From NCBI GenBank assembly GCA_004352715.1, contig SCFE01000034.1, positions 2,134,429 through 2,198,428 on the forward strand: a DNA stretch of 64,000 nt, given 5' to 3'. Position 1 is the stretch's first letter. Each line of letters starts with the position of its first letter. The position numbers were made by a program, and so were the translations under genes. The stretch comes from Hofstenia miamia. Taxonomy: Eukaryota; Xenacoelomorpha; Acoela. The notes under the pieces were generated by a model that was not told the origin of the DNA, did not search any database, and worked only from the letters and a program-made list of their open reading frames with translations. Positions 24,490-35,649 of the stretch are shown here, in pieces.

Positions 24490-25644
24490 TCATGGAATAT
24501 GGTCTAATGAGAAAAATTTTGGTGGATTGTTTTTTCTTAATTTTAATATAGCGCATTCAGTTCTTTTGCTAATGGATTGTTTTAGCGGATGTTTTTGAGA
24601 GTATTCAATGTGTTGATGTAATTCTTTGTCTTTTGCTTTAATGATATTAAAAATGTTTAATTTTTTAGTAATAAGTTTATATTTAAACGCTTTGTTGTAT
24701 ATGTTGTTAAGCTTAGATAAAGATGTTTCTGATTCACCTGCATATACTTGTATGCCGTAAATTATAATAGAATTAACTTGGGAATTAAACAAAATTTCAG
24801 TTTCATCTTCATTTAAAAATCTTTTTACTTTTAATATTATATAGAAATTTCTCATTGATCTTTCATAAACTTGAGCAATATATTTTTTAAATGAAAGATT
24901 GTTATTTATGGTAAATCCAAGATATTTCATTGTTGTTACTGAGGAATAGCAATCAATTTCAGATATATTATCGACAACTTTTCTCTTCAATGGTATAATC
25001 ACTTCCAGTGACTTTCTATAATTAATTTCAAATTTGATTTCTTCATACCAAGATTTGATCTTATCATTAATTAAATGTGTTAAGTCTAAATTTTCAAGAA
25101 TTGGAAGACAAATCAATGTATCATCAACATACTTAATAATAGAATCATTTGTAATATTTCAAGAGTCACAATTTAAAGAATCAATACATATATTTAACAG
25201 AAATGGACCACAAACGGTGCCTTGATGAACACCTTTGTTGATCTTTTCCATATCCGAAAGTCTGTTATTATAATTAACCATTTGTTGTCTATTCCCAATA
25301 AGACTATCAAGCCAATTAATGATGTACGAATTTAAATGTATTGTAGTGTTTAATTTTTCTAATATAATGTAGTGATTTACATTGTCAAAGGCTTTCTTGA
25401 TATCAAGGCTGATTAATATTACATAATCATAATTTTCATTTTTGTATGACAAAATTCTATTTTGCAGTTCAATAACAGCATTTGTTGTTGTTCCATTTGT
25501 TCGGAATTCATGCTGATTTATATTTAAATGATTATTGTAGATATCTTTGATGTGAAAATTTAATACAAGTTTTTCAAAAGTTCTTGACAATATTGAAGTG
25601 ATGCTAATTGGTCTTAAATTATGTAGTTTTGCCAGTTGTGATTT
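24490..25644 (-). pseudogene. Reverse transcriptase of family A
   Basis: Motif 0/1 region FEKLVLNFHIKDI, then QHEFRTNGTTTNAV, motif A ISLDIKKAFDNVNH and motif B GVHQGTVCGPFLL. The catalytic loop reads KYVDDTLIC at about 25115-25140, with an in-frame TGA just upstream, near 25158, splitting the domain. The thumb follows with MKYLGFTINNNLSF and a long C-terminal helix-rich tail to 24490. It is otherwise remarkably open over 370 codons, so the copy is not very old. Also damaged near 25640. Confidence 0.85.
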
Positions 25645-25753
25645 TGGAATTGGTATTATTATAGCAATTTTCTAAATTTTCGGGAATTTAGCAGTTCTTA
25701 GCGATTCAGTAAATATATAATGAACTATTGGTGTAATTGTATACGAAAATTTT

Positions 25754-26345
25754 TTAATAAACCAATATGGTATTCCGTCGTATCCAGTTGATGTTTTTGA
25801 CACTTTTCAATGCATGATATACTTGATGCATTGTTAGGGATGGAATCTCTTCACTATCTATACTAGGAGTTCCAGGTTGTTTGTAATTCAAATCATTTGA
25901 TATATTAGTAAACATTATGTTGATTTCATTTGCATCAAATTCTTTATTCATCTTTGATAGTGTATTGAGTCCCATAAGTTGACTTACAGAAGCCCACCAT
26001 TTTTTTTGGATTTTTCCTTGAAATACTTCTTTTAATTTCGTTATTAATTCTTTCAAACATTTCATTTGCTCTATGAAATTGCTTTTTACGCATTAATTTC
26101 TTCTTTTTTCTCAATAAATATTTAATTTGAGGAGTCATGAAAATTGGATCCTTGTTTGTCATTTTAACATTAATGATTGGATATGCCCTGTCAATGCAAC
26201 TCTTGATTTTCTTACAAAATAATGCAGTCCCTTCATCAATATCGTACCGTATGATTTCTTCAAATTCTTCAAAATTTATATTATTCATTAAACAGTTTAG
26301 TTTTTCAATATTATTTCCATTAATAATTTGAAATGGAATTGTCAC
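25754..26345 (-). pseudogene. Endonuclease-RT linker of family A
   Basis: Basic, helical segment typical of the region between endonuclease and RT in Jockey/CR1-like ORF2, including KYLLRKKKKLMRKKQFHRANEMF in approximate form at 26130-26060 and a conserved KKMVGFCKSTYG block. Two overlapping reading frames (26345-25944 and 26065-25754) show a frameshift near 26000. Confidence 0.65.
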
Positions 26346-26506
26346 TTTTTCTATACATGTTATAAGTGAAGGTTCTGCTATTCATCCAAGATGATCTGTA
26401 GAAACCCCAGCTTGAAATGTATAACAATTTTTATATAAATTAGGATGAGAGGTTATAACGTTATCTAGGTTTCTTAATTTTCTTGTATTTTTATGATTGA
26501 GTTTTG

Positions 26507-26986
26507 TCATACATATAGAACTTGACAGCTCACAACATTGAGATCATTAAAGTCACCACCAATAATAAAAAATAATACCTGGTTACTAAAAATTAAATTT
26601 TCTATGCAATCAGAGATACAATCTCGCACCTCATTTTTCTTAGCAACCGTTAAATTTGGTGGATTATACAATCCGGCAATATACATTAACTTCTTATTAA
26701 ACAGTATTTTGATCCACAATAACTCTATATTAATTGTTTCAGTAAATATTACGAGATTACTTTCAATATTGCTTTTAACATAAATACATACACCACCTCC
26801 TCTGTGCCTCTTATCCGAAATTTCCCGATCTTTTCTAAAACAAAAATATCCAGCTAGTTGAGGATAACATTCAGATATGTCACAGTTAAACCAAGTTTCA
26901 CTAACTATACAGACATCGATTTCATATGTCAGAATATCAATTAATAAGGAATTTAAATCTTTTATGTTTCTCAGAGACATAATTAA
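26507..26986 (-). pseudogene. APE-type endonuclease domain, family A
   Basis: Reads MSLRNIKDLNSLL, then DVCIVSETWF (the E of the metal site), RHRGGGVCIYVK, ELLWIKI, YIAGLYNPPN and GGDFNDL, the ordered blocks of LINE endonucleases that nick target DNA. It ends at 26507 before the SDH block, where the frame is lost. A stop codon lies three codons upstream of the MSLRN start. The 157 intact residues are about two thirds of a full domain. Confidence 0.82.
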
Positions 26987-27000
26987 TTACTAAAATCCTT

Positions 27001-27316
27001 GGAACTTCTAGTTTTAAGGAAGGTGTATTTTGTCAATGAGAAATTCTTAAAAGCGTTGTTTTTTCAATAATCTATTCTTGCAATATTTAGTTTACCAAGG
27101 TTTAGATTAGTTATATTTGTAGATTACTTGCTACTGGGTTGCGCAATACATTGTGACTTCAAGAAATCTACTATTAATAAAGAACACACAAAGCAAACTA
27201 TATCTACCCAAGGTATTGTAAAAAATATATATTTATTGACCATTTGAGGGTTTTATTGTGGGCAACATTTTGATGTTAGCAGCAACATTATGTTAACATG
27301 TTGTAATAAATATTTT
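27001..27316. other. Spacer between two LINE fragments
   Basis: Nothing recognised; it may include the unrecognised 5' part of family A. Confidence 0.4.
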
Positions 27317-28865
27317 TTCCTTTTATTTATTTATTTATTTATTAATAAAGTTAGTGCTTTCTATAATATAGAGAAAAAGTGTACAAAAAGCCACTATTAA
27401 GTATTAACTGAATTGTTTCTATTTCTTTGTCGCAGAAGTAAAGATAGTGATATTTCTTGGTTACTATAATAGTTAATTTTAGTTTCGAAAAGTATTTTCT
27501 ATGGGTAGTTAAATAAGTTTTTAGTCATTAAGTTTAGATTGATAATAGAAGAATGATGTACTTAGTTATTTGTATTTATTGAAGTAATTTTTTTACTGGT
27601 AAGATAATTCTTTGTTGGAGCATTCTTGATAAAATTAGTCACTTTATTTTTAAACAATTGAAACTTTTTTTCAGATCAAGTATCTTTATCCAATTTATTC
27701 CATAATTTTACTGCAATATTTATGAATGAATTCTTCATAATTTTGCTTCTAAATTTCTTGCATTAATATGTACCACGTCTAATATTATATTTTAGGGAGA
27801 TGTTATCTTTCATTTTATAAAATATTTCCAAGATCTTTTGTTGCATGATATCATCTGGATATAATAACATATAATCTTTTGCCAATTTTCTTTTAATTCG
27901 ATTATTATTGCTATTGATAATTTTGTTCATCCAATTGAAAATCTTATTTAATTTTCTTTTAGAATTTTCACATAGATTTGTTAGCTAGTAACAAGAATAC
28001 GTATATTTTGATACAACCATTGACTTAAATAACATTGCGATCCATTTTCTTGGTAACAAATTTGTTATTTTAATTAATTTTATGGTACCAGCAATTTTTT
28101 GAATTAAAGAATTTATATGATCTTTGCATTTTAGTTGATTGTCAAATAACACTCCTAAATATTTTATTCTTGGTTGCTCCATTATTTCTTTGTTGTTAAG
28201 ATACAATTTTGTCTTTGTTTCACCTTTTGTTAATTTATTCATCTGCATAACAGCAGTATTTTCAATATTTAGAGATATCATGTTTTTGTTATATTAGTCA
28301 TGTATGAGATATAAATTGGATTGTAGTTCATCGATGTTTGTTGTATAGATTAATGTATCATCTGCATATAATATACATTTTATATTTATGTGATTTGAAA
28401 TATCATTTATATAGATATTAAACAACAAAGAACCCAAAACAGAACCTTGCGGAACACTCCTTTCAATTTTCAAAAGATTTGATGATTCATTTTAAATTGC
28501 ACACATTGATATCTATTATTTAAGTAATCATCAATAAGTGAAGAAGAAGTAAGGTCGAAGTTGTATGTATTTTTCAATTTTTTAATCAATATTCTATGAT
28601 CTATAGAATTGAATGCTTTTGCAAGGTCTAAAGAAAGAATATATACACTTTCCTTTCTATCTGTGAGTTGTCTCCAATCTTCTACTGGATCCAAAAGAGC
28701 ATTCATAGTAGAAGAATGTTTTCTAAATCCAAATTGATTTTGATTAAATAAGTTGTATTTTTTAAAATAACAGCTAATCTGATCATGCAAAATATTTTTG
28801 AAAATCTTATTAATTCCAGTTAATATTGATATAGGTCTGTAGTTTGAGGAAATGTTGCTTATACC
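27317..28865 (-). mobile_element. APE-type non-LTR retrotransposon, family C (3' half)
   Basis: RT palm and thumb, a C-terminal tail and a 3' UTR ending, on the minus strand, in a TAAA/AATA-type tail (plus strand ttatttatttatttattt at about 27320-27345). The 5' side disappears into the 1000-N gap. The family differs from A in every motif block (YADD rather than YVDD). Confidence 0.78.
27600..28850 (-). pseudogene. Reverse transcriptase of family C
   Basis: 28790-28470: LFNQNQFGFRKHSSTMNALL, then motif A ILSLDLAKAFNSIDH. A frame change near 28470 leads into RSVPQGSVLGSLLF and the intact catalytic loop LYADDTLIY at about 28350-28380. Another shift near 28285 leads to the thumb (KYLGVLFDNQLKCKDHI) at 28281-27985. 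A stop there is followed, in the shifted frame, by a tail with IRRGTY and AVKLWNKLDKD blocks (about 27960-27640), typical of the LINE C-terminus. Frameshifts and stops make it non-functional. Confidence 0.8.
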
Positions 28866-29865
28866 NNNNNNNNNNNNNNNNNNNNNNNNNNNNNNNNNNN
28901 NNNNNNNNNNNNNNNNNNNNNNNNNNNNNNNNNNNNNNNNNNNNNNNNNNNNNNNNNNNNNNNNNNNNNNNNNNNNNNNNNNNNNNNNNNNNNNNNNNNN
29001 NNNNNNNNNNNNNNNNNNNNNNNNNNNNNNNNNNNNNNNNNNNNNNNNNNNNNNNNNNNNNNNNNNNNNNNNNNNNNNNNNNNNNNNNNNNNNNNNNNNN
29101 NNNNNNNNNNNNNNNNNNNNNNNNNNNNNNNNNNNNNNNNNNNNNNNNNNNNNNNNNNNNNNNNNNNNNNNNNNNNNNNNNNNNNNNNNNNNNNNNNNNN
29201 NNNNNNNNNNNNNNNNNNNNNNNNNNNNNNNNNNNNNNNNNNNNNNNNNNNNNNNNNNNNNNNNNNNNNNNNNNNNNNNNNNNNNNNNNNNNNNNNNNNN
29301 NNNNNNNNNNNNNNNNNNNNNNNNNNNNNNNNNNNNNNNNNNNNNNNNNNNNNNNNNNNNNNNNNNNNNNNNNNNNNNNNNNNNNNNNNNNNNNNNNNNN
29401 NNNNNNNNNNNNNNNNNNNNNNNNNNNNNNNNNNNNNNNNNNNNNNNNNNNNNNNNNNNNNNNNNNNNNNNNNNNNNNNNNNNNNNNNNNNNNNNNNNNN
29501 NNNNNNNNNNNNNNNNNNNNNNNNNNNNNNNNNNNNNNNNNNNNNNNNNNNNNNNNNNNNNNNNNNNNNNNNNNNNNNNNNNNNNNNNNNNNNNNNNNNN
29601 NNNNNNNNNNNNNNNNNNNNNNNNNNNNNNNNNNNNNNNNNNNNNNNNNNNNNNNNNNNNNNNNNNNNNNNNNNNNNNNNNNNNNNNNNNNNNNNNNNNN
29701 NNNNNNNNNNNNNNNNNNNNNNNNNNNNNNNNNNNNNNNNNNNNNNNNNNNNNNNNNNNNNNNNNNNNNNNNNNNNNNNNNNNNNNNNNNNNNNNNNNNN
29801 NNNNNNNNNNNNNNNNNNNNNNNNNNNNNNNNNNNNNNNNNNNNNNNNNNNNNNNNNNNNNNNNN
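28866..29865. other. Assembly gap, 1000 N
   Basis: Conventional unknown-length gap. It separates family C from the RT tail of family B. Confidence 0.99.
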
Positions 29866-29904
29866 TATTAAAACCACTCATCAATATCGCAGAGGTCAAA
29901 ATTT

Positions 29905-29972
29905 CAGTTTGTGACCAGGGATCTCCCCCTGTGTGGACCAATCAGATTTTGTGACCAGGGATCTCCCTTTAT
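29905..29972 (+). repeat. Two copies of a 20-bp direct repeat about 41 bp apart
   Basis: tttgtgaccagggatctccc occurs at about 29909-29928 and again at 29950-29969, immediately right of the gap and outside recognisable coding sequence. It could be a small tandem duplication or a trace of an insertion footprint. Confidence 0.75.
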
Positions 29973-29976
29973 ATTA

Positions 29977-30215
29977 CTACTCTAGTGTCATACTTTGTAT
30001 ACCTATAGCTAGTTTTCTAACTGTTATATTAATGTGAGTGTTGAACTTTAACTTTGAGTAAATGGTTACTCCTAAGTACTTGAACTTTAACTTTGAGTAA
30101 ATGGTTACTCCTAAGTACTTGAAAGTGTCTACAATAGGTACATTAATAGTATTAATTTTCAAAGTCATTTTGGAAACATCGTAGTTATTTATATTGATGT
30201 TTCTCTTTAATATGT
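29977..30215 (-). pseudogene. RT thumb fragment of family B with a 13-residue tandem duplication
   Basis: After the deletion junction the minus strand reads ININNYDVSKMTLKIN, then VDTFKYLGVTIYSKLKF and immediately a second FKYLGVTIYSKLKF. The underlying 39-bp DNA unit is repeated exactly at about 30039-30117. It keeps frame, and the open frame ends at 29977. Confidence 0.8.
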
Positions 30216-30264
30216 TTCTTAGACATTTCTGAAATTCATATTTTCCAACTAGGAATTCTCTTTT

Positions 30265-31287
30265 GATTTACAGAAATGATCTTACTGTAACTGGACAATG
30301 TTTATTATATAATTGATCCAAGTTATTATTGATAAATCTTAGTTTCTCATTATTGGACATTGAGTTATAATAGTTACGCTAATTTAGATTTATTAAGTCC
30401 CAAAATAATTTTTCTTTGTTAAATTTTTTACAATCATTATAAAAGACCCATTTTTTCTCTTTGTTGACTTTCATTTTAACATATATTGCACAGGTAATTT
30501 GATGATCGGAAATGAAAAAATCTGTTACTGTTGTAATGAAACTATTATAGTAGGAAATGTCTGTAATTAAATAGTCAATCAAAGATCAGCTTTTTCCATT
30601 AATATGAGTCGGAATTGTTTTATTGAGTACTTCCAATCCGAAAATGTCTATAACATCATGAACATTTGCATTATCATACTTATTTAGATAATTTTGGTTA
30701 TAATCGCCCATAAGAATTACTGGTTTATTTTCAATCATCGCTCGTGATAATTCAGAAGATAGTATAACAGAAAATTCATTAAAATGTCTTCGATTATTCC
30801 AATAACTTAAATTAATTAAATGCTTTACATTCGATATTAAAATTTCTATCCATAAACTCTCAAATTGGGTAATTTGAACATTTAGATCTTGACGTATTTG
30901 TGAATGAAAATGCCTAGGTATGATAAATAATATGCCGCCACCTCTAGTCTTTGTAGAATTTATAAGATCTCTAACTTTGCCAAATATCCTAAACCAAATT
31001 CTCTTATTGATGTTGTCATTATCAGTATTTTTTAACCATGTTTCCGTTATTCCGAAAATTGTGTTTTCATCCATATTTAAAATCAATTCTTCATACTTGG
31101 TTACTTTATTTGTTAAGCTTTGGAAATTAATATTAAGAAATTTGAATTGATTTTCATATTGCTTTATATATTCATTAAATTTAGCGAAATTAAAAAAGTT
31201 TTCTTTAATCATATTGAGTTTTTCTAATCGTCGTTCAATGTATATTGGGCATTTTCTACTAAATGCATTGGGATTAGATGATTCCAA
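30265..31287 (-). pseudogene. APE-type endonuclease of family B
   Basis: Starts after the ORF1 tail with FKFLNINFQSLTNKV. It contains FGITETWL, TRGGGILFIIP, ESLWIEI, NLSYWNN and ILMGDYNQNYLN. After a small break at 30583-30586 it has SLIDYLITD and SDHQITCAIY (the SDH catalytic block), then linker blocks FINNNLDQLYNKHCPVTVR. The domain is complete in content and nearly continuous, 233 codons open in one frame, so it is young compared with the rest of the element. Confidence 0.82.
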
Positions 31288-31847
31288 ATGAAATTGTTTA
31301 GAATTTACACAATTTATACAATTATGTTTATTCTTGGCATTTTTGATGGGACATTCTTAATAACTGTGATTACTGAGCAAAACATACATGATAATTTCTC
31401 ATTATTGCAACTTTTTCATGAGTTTCCATATTTACCACAGTTACAACACATCTTGACATAATGATGATCTCTAATATTCAATATATTGAGAAGTAGTAAA
31501 CGTATTTTAGGTGGAGCCTTTATAATAACTTCATTAGAATTCTTGATATAGTTTGTTTTAGAAAATAATATTGATATGTCATTTTCATTAACATCCTTTA
31601 ATATATCTTTATTATCATTCAATAAATTACTTTTAAATGCATTAAAATCTGTCAATTCTTCATATATGGGAATATTTGTAATAAGTTTTGGTAAAAGTTT
31701 TGTTGAGGTTCTCTGATTGATATTTTTATTCTTTCCCAATGCCGCTTCTGCCGTCTTTGTCTCTTCACTTGACTTACACATTAAAACAATGTCATTATTC
31801 TTAATTACTAAATTTTCAATAGTCTTAATTGCACTAATCAAGACCAA
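31270..31847 (-). pseudogene. ORF1 (nucleic-acid-binding) protein of family B
   Basis: A basic N-terminal segment is followed by an RRM-like stretch (ITNIPIYEELTDFNAFKS through VIIKAPPKIRLLLLNIL). At its end come closely spaced Cys clusters: CCNCGKYGNS, then after a stop CNNEKLSCMFCS and further on CINCVNS. This is the triple-knuckle pattern of Jockey/I-type ORF1 proteins, which coat the element RNA. At least one in-frame stop interrupts the first knuckle and a frameshift follows. Confidence 0.7.
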
Positions 31848-31860
31848 TGTTGAGGCTTGA

Positions 31861-32284
31861 GTTTGAGATATCCTTTATGGGTAACTTCATAATGCTGATT
31901 ACGAATTTCATATTCATGTTCGTATATAAAAAGTATTTTTCGCAAATTCAAACTCATGCTCTTTATGAATTATAGACATGTTATTTCTCAGTGATGAATT
32001 GTTAGAAATGGCATCATCTTGTAACACGAAATGGTGCCTCACAAAGTTAGCTTTCTTTAGATGGGGCCACATATGGTGCACGGTATTCAGAAATAATATT
32101 CTAGGCCTGGTGTTCAGAAAAGCGAAAATCAATTCCTCTTGGGATTCCAATGGTTTTGTATAAAAGCAATTTTCAAACTGTTATTTTGCCTGACAGACAG
32201 CCGGTAAACTTGCCAAAAGAAGAATCAAATATGCCAATTTACTTCATAGAGATGAAATTTATATAAATAAATTGATATTTTCTT
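31861..32284. other. Spacer without recognisable gene
   Basis: Contains a 78-codon minus-strand frame (32150-31914) that I do not recognise; it may be part of the family B 5' UTR or chance. Confidence 0.35.
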
Positions 32285-32670
32285 CATCTACATCTTACTT
32301 TTACTATTATATGAGAAATTTCTGATTGATTTTTATAAACTTGATCAATGTGATGTTTTAATGAAAGCTTGTTATTTATAATAAATTCAACACATTTCAT
32401 TATTGTTATTGAAGAATAGCGATCAATTTTATCTATATCATCAGCAAATTTTCTTTAGTGGTATGATCATTCCCAGTGATTTTCTGCTATTGATTTAAAA
32501 TTGGTTTTCTTCATACCAAGCTTTTATCTTGTTATTCATTAAATGTGGTAAGTCTAAATTTTCAAAAGTTGGAAGGCAGATCAAATTATCATGAGCATAA
32601 TTAATAATAGATCCATTTCTAAAGTTTAAAGATTCACAATTTAAGAAGTCAAAACATACATTGAAAAAAT
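32285..32670 (-). pseudogene. Diverged RT thumb/palm fragment of LINE family A, second copy
   Basis: Aligns by eye along its length to 24850-25200 of the family A element: the blocks atttttgtaaacttgagcaa-like, caatggtataatcacttccagtg-like, cttcataccaagatttgatc-like and taagtctaaattttcaagaa-like recur in order. The catalytic loop has decayed from YVDD to YAHD. It lies 70 bp beyond the terminal exon of the TALPID3-like gene. Confidence 0.75.
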
Positions 32671-32739
32671 TTTTCTATCAACAAAATTATAAAATTTTAC
32701 AATATTTACAAAATTTGTACAAAGCAAAATTTAGAATTG

Positions 32740-32953
32740 CTATTGGTCATCCAAATCACTGATTTCATCTAATGATTGCAAAGCAGTGTCAGTGAAAACA
32801 GTGGTTTCCTGATTGGTGGAAGGTATAGTGTATGATGTGCGAAGTTGCGATTGCTGCGGATGGGATTCAGACTGCAGTTCATATAGTTCAAAAAGAGCTT
32901 GAGTCACTGGTCCTTTCACTGGTTTATGCACAACTGTCCGCTCTCGGGTGCGT
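32740..32953 (-). CDS. TALPID3: Terminal exon of the TALPID3-like gene
   Basis: A strong 3' splice site precedes the exon on the minus strand: a pyrimidine-rich run ending ttttttgtttag at 32965-32954. The exon contributes one base to a split codon and then 70 residues to a TAG stop at 32742-32740. Its phase fits the donor at 52050-52049, which leaves two bases (AA) of a Lys codon. The peptide (RTRERTVVHKPVKGPVTQALFE, shortened here) is acidic and Ser-rich at its end (SLDEISDLDDQ). It is not homologous to any transposon protein here. Assignment to the same gene rests on strand, phase and lack of another partner; no conserved motif identifies it alone. Confidence 0.6.
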
Positions 32954-33460
32954 CTAAACAAAAAAGGTAGTTCAATAAATAAAACAAGAGCAATGAATAG
33001 CACAAAGATTAATGTGTAGATGATATCCCCTAGACTTTAATTGACCAGCTTAAATTAATTACATAAGTTTAAAAAAGTAATTAACAAATATGTTCAATGA
33101 TCATTTTAATGGAAACAAACATTTTATAGTGATTAAAGCAGAGTATAACAAACAAATAGATACATGATAGCCCAAAAATGAATAAATGAATCAAAGCCAA
33201 TCATGATATAATATTTTGGAAGCAAAGATCTAGCCATTTACAAAATGTGGAATTTTAATGAACATATTTGAATATAACTTCCAAATATAACCAATAATGC
33301 AGGTTATTTTCAAAAAACATACTTGAGAATTTATCAAGTAATTGCAAAGATTGCATTTCTACAATAAACAAACGCTTATTAAATGAATTTGAAGCAATTA
33401 GCATATTCTCTCAGGTCAGATTGAGCAAAATTAAAGCTTGAATTTACAGGCAGCGACACC

Positions 33461-34378
33461 TTAACTTGTGATGAACAGATTTTTATGATCTATACCTCAT
33501 TTTGAAGCTCAGAAGGCGTTAAAATTCATATCGATATTCATTTTTGATGCACAAATACTTTAGGTCTCATATAGAAGGTAGTTGACATCTAATTTAAAAA
33601 ATCGTTGTTTCATCATTTTATTTTATAAACAATGATCATGTGTTACGTTATTATTTTGATATACCATAAACCTATATGTTCGTTAGCTGAAGAAAAAGGT
33701 CACAAAATTATCTATACACCTTCTCATTACTCTGATATACAACCCATAGAATTAATTTGGGCTAATGTGAAGACAGTATGATATGCTTACCAGATGTAAA
33801 AAGAACTGATTACGTTAACAAATGTATCTTAAAGACTGATATAATGACAGAAAAAATATTGGAAGAGATTGACAATCAAAAAGGTATCTAAGGATGAAAG
33901 TGATTTTAGTGATATATCTTTGAAATAATATGCAAAATTACTATGAAATGTAATAAAATATTTCGAGATATTTATTTTCTTATAATCAAATCGTGAGAGT
34001 TCCTCTGTTCCCATATTTAAAATATATAAAATTATGATATGAAATATAATTCTGAAATCGAATTTCTTATGATATAAGCTATTAGAATTTTAAATATACT
34101 GATATATCGAGTTAAACTTACTTTATTTGATTCTATAATTGATTAAAATGTTCTTATTGATCATCTCTTGATTTTATAATTTATTGTTTATAGAATATAA
34201 ACACAATAACGTAACACATGATCATCGTTTATAATAAAAAAATGATGAAACAATAATTTTTTAAAATTAAAGGTCAACGACCTTCTATATGAGACCTAAA
34301 AGATTTTTGCATCAAAAATGAATATCGATATAAATTTTAACTCCTTCTTAGCTTCAAATCTGTTCATCACTGTTACAG
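33461..34378 (+). mobile_element. DNA transposon with about 190-bp terminal inverted repeats and a DDE remnant
   Basis: 33461-33655 and 34206-34378 are reverse complements over nearly their full length (for example tgatgaacagattt at one end and aaatctgttcatca at the other), with one roughly 20-bp insertion in the left arm. Between them, 33688-33775 encodes GHKIIYTPSHYSDIQPIELIWANVK in one frame (shown only in part: PSHYSDIQPIELIW), the last-acidic block of a Tc1/IS630-type DDE transposase. The rest of the transposase is gone. No exact target duplication was found. Confidence 0.8.
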
Positions 34379-34539
34379 TTCTCTATCTTTTTACATAATA
34401 CTTAGCAGGCTCTTCGTAGAATATCATTGCTCGAGTTAATGTAACTTGATTTTCTTATGTAGATAAGGCTGTATTATTTAGGTTATATACAATATAGGCG
34501 ATATGGAAACTCGATTTTCTAATGTTTAAATACTAGTTT

Positions 34540-34800
34540 AATTTTAATACCACTTCAGCTTTAGGTAATATTGCCACCCAATTCTCAATTATAAAAATGT
34601 ATTCCTTTAATATTTTTTCAGGTAATATTGCCACCAAATTTTCTATTACAAAACAGTACAGTCCTCTTTGCTTAATATAGTTTCAGTTAATATTGCCCCT
34701 CCCAATTTTTAAGTTTAAAACAGTATCACTTTTTAATATTTGTTCACGTGAAATTGCCACTCAATTTTCAAGTTAAAACAGTATTCTTTAACTTAAAACA
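34540..34800 (+). repeat. Degenerate tandem repeat of about 60-70 bp, four to five units
   Basis: Units share ggtaatattgccacc, then caattttcaagtt-like and aaaacagtattcctt-like words. They become progressively diverged from 34540 to 34800. Units are not a constant length, so this is an old minisatellite. Confidence 0.75.
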
Positions 34801-35640
34801 CTATTGTAGTAGAAAATGTCTCCTTCTGTTAAGCATAAGTTTGACTTGTCATGTGCCGAAGATTCTTTGCGTGAAAATTATTCGAAGATTTCTTCAAAAT
34901 CATACAGAAATCATTTATCAATTTGGGGAGTACTATCCCAACATTTATACTTACAAATTTCTCTCAATGTAAGGAAGTCCTTATATTGTAAACTTACTCC
35001 GTTTATATGGTCTGATTAGTTGGATTCATAAGATATTTCAAATGCACATGTTGAAACCTTTATGTTGTCAATTGCAAAATTCGAAACTATTTGTCCACCA
35101 TTATCTTTGAAAAAAGGACTGGAGTTCAATATTTTCAGATAAACTTGATGTTTGTTGAATTTGCAATTCACACAATGAATGTCTACAAAGCAAGTCCTTA
35201 CTATGATATGGTGCGGCATTCTTCTGAGACACAGCTTGCACTGGTCGTTATAAATTTAAAATATACGAGTACCCTAAGGATGATGATTAATATCTAAGTG
35301 TTCATTGTTCTGAAGGAAATATTTCAAATGTGCATACAACATTTATACGTTTGGTTGTAAAAGGAGAGATAGCTAAAAAAAGATTTGGAAAACATCCAGC
35401 CATCAGAGTATTTGATACAAATAATTGGAGATTGTCATTTATTTTTAGAATTCACGGCATATTCTAACCAATTCTACTTGATCTTATGTAGTGTTTGTGT
35501 TAAATAAACAATATAATCTGTTAATTTCTAATTTAAGTTTACTTGAGTATTGTTATAGTAAATTTTTTTAGATGCCTATCTCCTCTATTAATGCACAGGA
35601 ACTGAGAAAGTAAGGTATGCAAAAACTTCAGGCTCTGCAA
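34801..35640. other. Unrecognised stretch with short overlapping reading frames
   Basis: Frames of 60-75 codons exist at 34748-35019 and 35091-35297 but show no known motif and overlap each other. Nothing can be called. Confidence 0.35.
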
Positions 35641-35649
35641 AAATGGAAA

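Larger units (their letters stand above)
24405..27000 (-). mobile_element. APE-type non-LTR retrotransposon, family A
   Basis: Minus-strand element with an apurinic-like endonuclease (26986-26507), linker (26345-25754) and reverse transcriptase (25644-24490), followed by a short 3' UTR reaching the TTA/AAT repeat shared with the RLE element. The domain order and motifs match Jockey/CR1/I-like LINEs. ORF1 was not found upstream, so the copy is probably 5' truncated near 27000. A diverged second fragment lies at 32285-32670. Confidence 0.8.
29970..31860 (-). mobile_element. APE-type non-LTR retrotransposon, family B, internally deleted
   Basis: In minus-strand order: ORF1 with zinc knuckles (31847-31290), APE endonuclease (31287-30380), the start of the linker (about 30378-30265), then directly the RT thumb (30210-29977). 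The whole RT palm is absent, so an internal deletion of roughly 1.5-2 kb joined linker to thumb near 30240. It belongs to the Jockey/I-like group by its zinc-knuckle ORF1. Confidence 0.75.

Noticed and set aside
23969-24556. Minus-strand 195-codon frame across the end of the RLE element
   Set aside because: Hydrophobic low-complexity translation antisense to the true coding strand and crossing the boundary between two elements.
29909-29969. The 20-bp direct repeats as a target-site duplication of an insertion
   Set aside because: Only about 20 bp lie between the copies and they abut an assembly gap; no element is bounded by them.
34748-35297. Overlapping 67-74 codon frames as a gene
   Set aside because: No motif, mutual overlap on the same strand and no splice-site support.
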